Below, in pieces: positions 57,686-64,000 of a stretch of DNA of 64,000 nucleotides (positions are counted from its first letter, which is position 1; each line of letters begins with the position of its first letter). Position numbers and translations under genes: made by a program. The DNA comes from JACCZX01 sp963729165. Its GTDB lineage: Bacteria > Pseudomonadota > Gammaproteobacteria > Burkholderiales > Burkholderiaceae_F. The stretch lies in contig CAVSMM010000010.1 of assembly GCA_963729165.1 (NCBI GenBank), positions 62,001 to 126,000 on the forward strand, read 5' to 3'. The notes beneath the pieces were generated by a model. The model worked only from the letters and a program-made list of their open reading frames with translations. It was not told the DNA's origin and did no database searches.

Positions 57686-59003
57686 CTACTTGGCACCGGC
57701 CGCCGTCACGCGCCAGATGACGTTGCCAACGTCGTCTGCCACCAACAATGCGCCGCGGCGGTCGATCGCGACGCCCACCGGGCGTCCATAGGCTTTGCCG
57801 TCCGCGTTGACGAAACCCGTCAGCACGTCAATCGGCGCACCTGACGGCCGGCCCGCGGCAAATGGTACGAACACAACGTTGTAGCCGCTGCGCGGCTTGC
57901 GATTCCATGAACCGTGCTGTCCGATGAACATGCCGCTGGCAAATTGCGCAGGCAGCGTATTGCCCTCGCTCCATGTGAGTCCCAGCGCAGCGACGTGCGA
58001 CCCCAGCGCGTAGTCAGGCACGATCGCTTTGGCAACGAGATCGGGCCGCTGGGGTTCGACCCGCTCATCGACATGATGACCAAAATAGCTCCAGGGCCAA
58101 CCGTAAAAACCGCCATCGCGAACTGAAGTCAGGTAATCGGGCACAAGGTTGTGACCGATATCGTCGCGCTCATTGACGACGGTCCACAGCACGCCGGTCG
58201 TCGGCTCCCACGCCATCCCGTTCGGGTTGCGAAGTCCCGATGCGAAGAGCCGGCGGCTGCCTGTGGCCGGGTCTACTTCCCAGATTGCAGCGCGTCCTTC
58301 TTCCATCGACAAACCGTTTTCTCCGACGTTGCTGTTGGAGCCGACCGTGGCATACAGCTTCGAGCCGTCGCGACTCGCGATTATGTTTTTGGTCCAGTGA
58401 TGATTGAAGGGGCCCGCCGGCAGGTCAACGACCTTCGTACCCGGCGTCTTGATTTTCGTCTCGCCTTCCTTGTACGGAAAGCGCATCACCGCATCGGTGT
58501 TCGCCACATAGAGCTGATCGCCGACCAGCGTGATGCCGAACGGCGAATTCAGATCTGTCAGAAACGCATCGCGAACCTCGGCGGCGCCGTCACCATCGGC
58601 GTCGCGCAGCAACGTAATGCGGTTAGCACTTGGCACACCGGCACCCGCACGCCCTTGCACCTTGCCCATGATCCAGAAGTACAGCCCGGAGCGCTCAGGA
58701 CGCTTCGGCGCGTTCGACTCGGCGACGAGTACATCGCCATTTGGAAGAACGTAAACCCAACGCGGATGATCAAGTCCGCTTGCAAACGCGGCTACACGCG
58801 TGCCGGCGGTTGTGGTTGGAACGACATCAGGAGGCCAGCCGACGGCGGGTGCGATGTGTACCGTCGGAATCAGAGGAGTCTTCGGCGCTGGCAACTGTGG
58901 CGTCGGTCCCACACCCACTGTGACAGGTGCCGTTGCCGGGCTCGGCACATGAACACAGAAACATTGCAACGGCGATAAGAGAAGCCAACCGCGTCGTTGT
59001 CAT
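57686..59003 (-). CDS. Sorbosone/glucose dehydrogenase-like beta-propeller lipoprotein (one frameshift)
   Basis: This PQQ-dependent sugar dehydrogenase-type beta-propeller has DHPRWVYVLPNGDVLVAESN, FNHHWTKNIIASRDGSKLY, GLRNPNGMAWEPTTG and GQHGSWNRKPRSGYNVVFV, typical of the L-sorbosone dehydrogenase family. The lipoprotein start (TTTRLASLIAVAMFLCSCAE) is in another frame, with an indel near 58940. The substrate is unknown. It lies next to the cytochrome c genes, so electrons could pass to them. Confidence 0.85.
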
Positions 59004-59056
59004 CAGGGTTTCCGGAGGAGTGAATCTGCTCCGGCGAAGCATTTCATATGCCCGAT

Positions 59057-59887
59057 TTACCGCAACGTTGCGAGATACGCAGCGATATCACGAGCATCGG
59101 GCTCGGTGACTCGCAGGTTCGGCATCGCAGTGCGACTATCGACGCTCTGTGGATTGCGAATCCAGAGCACCATCGCTTCGGGCGTATTCGCAATCTGGCC
59201 TGCGATCAATTGACGACTGGCAATGCCGGCAAGGGGCGGGCCAACGTCGACTTCCGCTCCTGTGATGCCGGGAATTCGGTGACATCCATTGCAGCCGTAT
59301 TGCGATACGGCAGAGCGCCCACGCCCGGCGTCGGCCGCGAGATCGGCCGGGGGCGATGCTTGATCGATGTCGCAGCGCTCGCCTTGCCGCGGAGCCATCA
59401 GTTGCCGATAGGCGGAAGGAGAAAGCTGCGGCAAGCGCTGGACGAACGCGACGATTGCCCAGATGTCTGCATCGGCCAACTGCAGCTCCCACGCCGGCAT
59501 GCCGCTCATCGTGATGCCGTTGCGCGTGATCCAGTAAAGCTCGCGCGCTTTCCACCGCAAATTCGCATCGATCAGCGGGCCAGGCAATGGCTGCATCCCC
59601 AGCGCAATGTCGTTCTGCGCCACGCTGGGCCCTCCGTGACACACTTCGCAGCGATGCTGATAGCACGCAGCGCCGCGCTCGAACACGCCAGGCGCATCCA
59701 GTGCCGGCGGCTCGATGCTACGGGCGCGCAGCCGCACCGACTGCTGCATCGTGGTTTCGAGCAGCGAATACACCGCCTGCGTGTGAGGCGAGCTCGCCGC
59801 AATGTTGTACACGCCGCTCCAGACAAACGCCACCGCGCCGGCGGCGACGACCATCAGCGCTATCAGGGCTATAAGAGCTCTGTTCAT
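59057..59887 (-). CDS. Di-haem cytochrome c
   Basis: It is intact at 276 residues. The N-terminal anchor or signal helix is ALIALIALMVVAAGAVAFVW. Two haem-binding sites are seen: HRCEVCHGGPS (first domain, methionine candidates in GITMSGMPAWE) and YGCNGCHRIPG (second, with TAMPNLRVTEPDARDIAAYL). It is divergent from the smaller cytochrome at 59953. It probably delivers electrons to the downstream oxidase. Confidence 0.92.
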   Translation of the reverse strand: MNRALIALIALMVVAAGAVAFVWSGVYNIAASSPHTQAVYSLLETTMQQSVRLRARSIEPPALDAPGVFERGAACYQHRCEVCHGGPSVAQNDIALGMQPLPGPLIDANLRWKARELYWITRNGITMSGMPAWELQLADADIWAIVAFVQRLPQLSPSAYRQLMAPRQGERCDIDQASPPADLAADAGRGRSAVSQYGCNGCHRIPGITGAEVDVGPPLAGIASRQLIAGQIANTPEAMVLWIRNPQSVDSRTAMPNLRVTEPDARDIAAYLATLR

Positions 59888-59952
59888 GTCAGTGCGAAGC
59901 GAACGCGAAACAAAGCAGGCTACGATGAAAATTGCTTATGCAGGCTGTGAGC

Positions 59953-60309
59953 ATGAATTCAATTCGTTCTCTTCGCGTTGGTCTTTGCGGCGTGCTATCG
60001 ATCGTGGCGGGCGCCTGCTCAAATGCATCGAGCGACATCGAGCGGGGACGTGAGCTTGCGCAACAGTACCAATGCGGTACCTGCCACATTATTCCGGGCG
60101 TCAACGCCGCCAACGGAACGGTGGCTGCCACGCTCGAATCTTTCGGCCGCCGCGCCTACATTGCCGGGCACGTCCCGAATAGCGATCAGAATTTGACGCG
60201 CTGGATCATTGATCCGCCCGCCGTCGTGCCTGGCACGTTGATGCCGAGCATGGGCGTCACACCCGGCGATGCGCGGCTGCTCGCGGCCTATCTGATGCAA
60301 CTTCGCTAG
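59953..60309 (+). CDS. Small lipoprotein-type cytochrome c
   Basis: One haem site, QYQCGTCHIIPG, is seen, with a methionine ligand in GTLMPSMGVTPGDARLLAAYL. The N-terminus has a signal with possible lipobox (VLSIVAGACSN). About 118 residues. ATG 59953 is preferred, with upstream GTG/ATG alternatives. It immediately precedes the oxidase subunit II gene and is probably its electron donor. Confidence 0.88.
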   Translation: MNSIRSLRVGLCGVLSIVAGACSNASSDIERGRELAQQYQCGTCHIIPGVNAANGTVAATLESFGRRAYIAGHVPNSDQNLTRWIIDPPAVVPGTLMPSMGVTPGDARLLAAYLMQLR

Positions 60310-60320
60310 GGCCAACTGGA

Positions 60321-61234
60321 GTGCTGCATCCCGCGACTGCATCGGCCGAGACAGCACTTGAAGTTGCGGTCGTGCTGAGCATCGGGGCCGCTTTAATCTT
60401 TATTGGCGTGATGACGCTGCTGGTGCTGGTGTTGGCGCGACGCCGCCGGCTGCGCATTAGCGCATGGACCTGGATCGTTGGCGGCGGTATCGCGTTTCCG
60501 GTTGTGACGCTGTCGGCATTGCTGATTTATTCGACCGCGCGCGGACTGCCACTGCGGCACTCAGGTGCGGAGGACATGGTGATCGAAGTATCCGGCGTTC
60601 AGTGGTGGTGGGATGTCACGTACCGCGATCCCGCAACAGGTCGAGAAATTCGTTCAGCGAATGAAATTCGCGTGCCGGTGGGGCGCACTGTGGTGTTGGG
60701 GCTGACGACAGCCGATGTCATTCATAGCTTCTGGGTTCCTGCGTTGGGCGGCAAGGTCGACATGGTCCCGGGTCGGGTCCGGCAGGTGCGAACTCAAGTG
60801 GCGCAGCCGGGGTGCATCGCGGCGTATGCGCAGAATTCTGCGGCGATCAGCATGCAAAGATGGCACTGCATGTGGTCGCCGTTGAGCCGAACGAATTCGA
60901 TCGGTGGCTTGCTGCCCAGGCCGCGCCCGCGAGCGCGCCGAGCGGCGCAACGGCACAGCATGGCGAGCGCCTGTTCAGCCAGCTTCGCTGCAATGCATGC
61001 CATGCAGTGCGCGGCATCGCGGAGAGCCAGGCCATACAGACGGCGCCGGACCTGACACATGTGGCGAGCCGGCTGTACATCGGCGCGGGCGAGCTGCCAG
61101 TCGAAGCGGGCAGCTTCGGTCGCTGGATCGCTCACATCCAGCACATCAAACCCGGCGCTCGCATGCCGGGTTTTGATCACCTCGATAAACAATCACTGGC
61201 TGCTCTCGCCGCATTTCTCGATGGGCTGAAGTGA
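60321..61234 (+). CDS. ctaC: caa3-type cytochrome c oxidase subunit II with fused cytochrome c (one frameshift)
   Basis: Two N-terminal membrane helices are followed by a cupredoxin domain: VSGVQWWWDVTYRD, ADVIHSFWVPALGGKVDMV and the CuA ligands in VCAEFCGDQHAKM. The C-terminal cytochrome c has RCNACHAVRGI and a methionine in GARMPGFDHL. The frame breaks near 60812, before the CuA cysteines. The GTG start is 11 bases after the upstream cytochrome. The stop overlaps the subunit I start. Confidence 0.93.
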
Positions 61235-63765
61235 CGTTACCCACTGCCCGCGATCTTCCCAGCTCACTGCCGCGTCCGGCCGGCGAACTCGAGCAACTGG
61301 AGGACGCATGGAAACCGGCTGCTGGATGGCGCTTCTTCTCGCGCGTCAACAACACGCAGATTGGCATGCTGTACATCGCGACGGCGCTGATCTTCTTCGT
61401 GCTCGCCGGCGTGCTTGCGCTGATCATGCGCACGCAGCTCGCCGTGCCGAACAACACGCTGGTCAGTCCGCAGCTATACAACCAGCTGTTCACGATGCAC
61501 GGCACCGTGATGATGTTCCTGTTCGCGATTCCGGTTGTCGAAGCGATCGCCGTCTACATGCTGCCGAACATGCTCGGGGCGCGCGACATGCCGTTTCCGA
61601 GGCTCGGTGCCTACGCCTACTGGGCCTATGCGTTTGGCGGCGCCGCATTTTTCATGACAATCTTTTTCGGCGTCGCGCCCGACGGCGGATGGTTCATGTA
61701 TCCGCCGCTGACAAGCGAGTACTCGGCGGGTATCGGCGCCGACTGGTATCTGCTGGGAATCGGCTTCATCGAAATTTCTGCGATCGCAGGCGCGATCGAG
61801 CTGATCATCGGCGTTCTGTTTACGCGAGCGCCGGGCATGACGCTCGGCAAGATGCCGATTTTCTCGTGGGCGATGCTGATCACTGCACTGATGATCATCT
61901 TCGCGTTTCCTGCGGTGATTGCGGGCACGACATTGCTCGAGCTCGAGCGCTCGCTCGACTGGCCGTTCTTTATCGCCGAGCGCGGCGGCGACCCAATTCT
62001 CTGGCAGCATCTATTCTGGTTCTTCGGTCACCCCGAGGTCTACATCATCTTCCTGCCTGCAGCGGGGCTGGTGACGATGATGATCTACACGCTCGCACGC
62101 ACGCCGCTGGTCGGTTACCGAGCGATCGTGCTGGCGCTTCTCGCGACGGGATTCTTCGGCTTCGCGGTGTGGGCGCATCACATGTTCACCGCCGGACTGG
62201 GGACGCTGGGCATGATGCTGATCTCCGCCGCGAGCTTCGCCGTCTCGGTGCCGGCGGCCATTCAGATATTCAGCTGGATCGCCACGCTGTCGCACGGCCG
62301 CTTGCGAATCACCGGTGCGTCGCTCTTCCTGCTTGGCTTTCTGTTCATCTTCGTGCTGGGCGGGTTGACGGGAGTGATGGTCGCCGTGCTGCCGTTCAAC
62401 TGGCAGGTGCACGACACCTACTTTGTCGTCGCGCATCTTCACTATGTGCTGATCGGCGGCATGGTGTTTCCGCTATTTGCGGCGCTCTATCACTGGACAC
62501 CGCTGCTCAACGGCCACGTACTGTCCGAGCGGCTCGCACGCTGGATATTCGGACTGATGTTCGTTGGCTTCAACGTCGCATTTTTTCCGATGCATCTGTC
62601 GGGTGTGCTCGGAATGCCGCGGCGTGTGTACACGTACCCGGCCGGCCTGGGTCTCGACGGCCTGAATCTAGTGTCGACGATCGGCGCATTCATGCTGGCC
62701 GCCGGCATCGTGCTGTTCGTGTTCGACGCGCTGCGCACGTGGCGGCGACCGGAAAAGAAGAACGAGAATCCGTGGAACGGCCCGACGCTTGAATGGGCGG
62801 GCAACGAGGAGTACGGCGTGCGCAGTATTCCCGAAGTCGACTCGCGCGACCCGTTATGGACACGCGCGTCGCTCGTAAGAGAGATCGAAGCAGGGCAACA
62901 CTGGCTGCCCGGCACAACGTCAGGAAAGCGCGAGACGCTGATGACAAGCCCGCGCGTAGCGCGGCCGATGCACTTGCTGATCTTGACCGGTGACAGCTGG
63001 TGGCCGATCGCGGCGGCGGCTGGAACAGCCGGTTTCTTTCTGCTGCTGACGGTGAAGATGCTTCTGCTGGCGTTCGCATGCGGTGTGATCGCCATCGTCG
63101 CAATGGCGATATGGCTGTGGGAAACCGACCCCACTCCGCACACCGCAACCGTCAACGCGGCTGACAACCGGCCGCCACTGCACGTTGGCGCGGTCGGCAT
63201 GCAAACGCATTCGTGGTGGGCGGTTGTGATTCTGCTGATTGTCGACGCGACGATCTGCGCGTCGTTCGCGTTCGCGCATGTTCACGTCTCGCTGATGTCC
63301 GATGTCTGTCCGCCGCCCGGGGCCCGCCTGCCCGACCTGCGGTTCGATGCCGCCAGCGTCGCAGCGTGGATCAGCTCTGCGCTATTGATGGAAACCGTGC
63401 GGCGGTGGAATGTGAGCCGCGCGTCGATGCTGAACAGAATCATGTTCGGCGTCGTGGTCGCGCTCGCGCTGGCAAGCGCCGTCATCGGCTTTGCTGCGAA
63501 TGCCTGGGGCCACATGGACGCTGGGCTCGAGCCGAAGGCCAACGCGTGGAGTGCTACGGTGATGACGCTGGTCTGCTATCAGGGATTGCATGTCATCGTC
63601 GTTACGCTGATGGCCGCTTATCTGATCGCACGCTTCGCAACCGGCCGCCTGCGGCCCGACGCGCGTGCGACGCTGGATAACACCGTTTTGTTTTGGCAAT
63701 ACGCAGCAGTGCAGGGCGTCTTGACGGTGGTAGCAATTCAGGCACTACCGAGGCTCCTCGGATGA
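61231..63765 (+). CDS. ctaD: Cytochrome c oxidase subunit I/III fusion
   Basis: It is intact at 844 residues. The subunit I part carries the haem and CuB ligands: FTMHGTVMMFLFAIP, WFFGHPEVYIIFLPA, WAHHMFTAGL and VAHLHYVLIGGMVF. From about residue 580 the subunit III part follows, with helices and SLMSDVCPPPGARLPDLRFD. It is the catalytic core of a proton-pumping oxidase. Single-chain I/III fusions are known for caa3-type oxidases. Confidence 0.96.
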   Translation: MTLPTARDLPSSLPRPAGELEQLEDAWKPAAGWRFFSRVNNTQIGMLYIATALIFFVLAGVLALIMRTQLAVPNNTLVSPQLYNQLFTMHGTVMMFLFAIPVVEAIAVYMLPNMLGARDMPFPRLGAYAYWAYAFGGAAFFMTIFFGVAPDGGWFMYPPLTSEYSAGIGADWYLLGIGFIEISAIAGAIELIIGVLFTRAPGMTLGKMPIFSWAMLITALMIIFAFPAVIAGTTLLELERSLDWPFFIAERGGDPILWQHLFWFFGHPEVYIIFLPAAGLVTMMIYTLARTPLVGYRAIVLALLATGFFGFAVWAHHMFTAGLGTLGMMLISAASFAVSVPAAIQIFSWIATLSHGRLRITGASLFLLGFLFIFVLGGLTGVMVAVLPFNWQVHDTYFVVAHLHYVLIGGMVFPLFAALYHWTPLLNGHVLSERLARWIFGLMFVGFNVAFFPMHLSGVLGMPRRVYTYPAGLGLDGLNLVSTIGAFMLAAGIVLFVFDALRTWRRPEKKNENPWNGPTLEWAGNEEYGVRSIPEVDSRDPLWTRASLVREIEAGQHWLPGTTSGKRETLMTSPRVARPMHLLILTGDSWWPIAAAAGTAGFFLLLTVKMLLLAFACGVIAIVAMAIWLWETDPTPHTATVNAADNRPPLHVGAVGMQTHSWWAVVILLIVDATICASFAFAHVHVSLMSDVCPPPGARLPDLRFDAASVAAWISSALLMETVRRWNVSRASMLNRIMFGVVVALALASAVIGFAANAWGHMDAGLEPKANAWSATVMTLVCYQGLHVIVVTLMAAYLIARFATGRLRPDARATLDNTVLFWQYAAVQGVLTVVAIQALPRLLG

Positions 63766-64000
63766 CAACTCATTCGATGCGATCCGATACGCCCGAACCG
63801 ACGATGGCCGACGGCTTCAGAGCAAGTGCGTTGCGCGGCGCTCTGCCGATGTTTGTCTGGGGAGCGCACTTCTTTCTTTCGTACGCCAGTGTCGAAGTCT
63901 CGTGTGCGCTGCGTCTGCATCGGTTCAAAGTGCTCGACGTATCGGCGCTTGATCTTTGGCTTTGGAGCATCAGCGCCGCGGCGATTGCGACGCTCGTGGT
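63762..64000 (+). CDS. Putative small membrane protein of the oxidase cluster (cut by window end)
   Basis: ATG at 63762 overlaps the ctaD stop (ATGA), so translation is probably coupled. About 79 residues are readable. A hydrophobic region with MFVWGAHFFLSYASVEVSCAL and LDLWLWSISAAAIATLVV suggests membrane helices. The family is not recognised and the 3' end lies beyond the window. Confidence 0.6.
   Translation, partial: MTTHSMRSDTPEPTMADGFRASALRGALPMFVWGAHFFLSYASVEVSCALRLHRFKVLDVSALDLWLWSISAAAIATLV

Noticed and set aside
1..64000. CRISPR arrays, tRNA/rRNA genes, prophage or transposase genes
   Set aside because: No regularly spaced repeats, no recognisable tRNA cloverleaf or rRNA segments, and no integrase, transposase or phage structural protein were seen on either strand.

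Overview
The window is a 64 kb, GC-rich (roughly 60-65% by eye) stretch of bacterial chromosome. It is most likely from a betaproteobacterium of the Burkholderiales type. The smc-zipA-ligA block, the long rpsB-tsf-pyrH-frr-uppS-cdsA-dxr-rseP-bamA-skp-lpxD-fabZ-lpxA-lpxB-rnhB run, the divergent ppsR/ppsA pair and the smpB-rnfH-guaB-guaA-tadA order are all familiar from that group. No rRNA, tRNA, CRISPR array or insertion sequence was recognised.

Layout: 1-8351 holds smc (3' end), zipA, ligA, a methylthioinosine/methylthioadenosine phosphorylase, def, and leftward glnD and map. 8352-22925 is one rightward super-operon covering translation, UMP kinase, undecaprenyl, phospholipid and isoprenoid synthesis, outer-membrane assembly and lipid A synthesis, ending with rnhB; an rRNA methyltransferase follows (22906-23705). 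23712-28556 is an accessory island with two mirror-image modules, described below. 28566-40272 holds ppsR/ppsA, nfeD/qmcA, a GNAT, smpB, rnfH, a DUF4124 protein, guaB, guaA, DUF2087/tadA and ldcA. 40323-43365 is a signalling block (histidine kinase, single-domain receiver, NarL-type regulator) containing a palindromic repeat region. 43522-51871 holds purT and a complete cytochrome c maturation cluster, ccmABCDEFGHI. 51885-57679 holds a methyltransferase, Ku, a phasin, a Na+/H+ antiporter, exported MsrA and MsrB and a CAP-domain protein. 57686-64000 is respiratory: a sorbosone-dehydrogenase-like lipoprotein, two cytochromes c, a caa3-type oxidase subunit II with a fused cytochrome c, and a fused subunit I/III.

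Most interesting region: at 23712-28054 two paralogous proteins, each with a TPR-like N-terminal helical region and a C-terminal HD-GYP (cyclic-di-GMP phosphodiesterase) domain, point away from each other. Between them lie two tiny genes, 37 and 44 codons, that point towards each other and share a bidirectional terminator. Each tiny gene sits divergently beside one HD-GYP gene. Both peptides carry the same spaced motif, I-E-L, then eight residues, then G-G-G, followed by a tail of only 6-8 residues. This resembles a double-glycine leader releasing a short linear peptide. TPR receptors plus short peptides recall the RRNPP peptide-pheromone systems of Firmicutes, here with a c-di-GMP output. That functional reading is inference; the gene layout and motifs are read directly from the sequence.

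Data quality: many genes, including essential single-copy ones (ligA, uppS, cdsA, dxr, rseP, bamA, lpxA, lpxB, lpxD), are broken by single-base indels, while both flanks remain conserved in shifted frames. Sequence or assembly error is far more likely than pseudogenisation. Spans below therefore cover the whole inferred gene, with approximate frameshift positions in the text.
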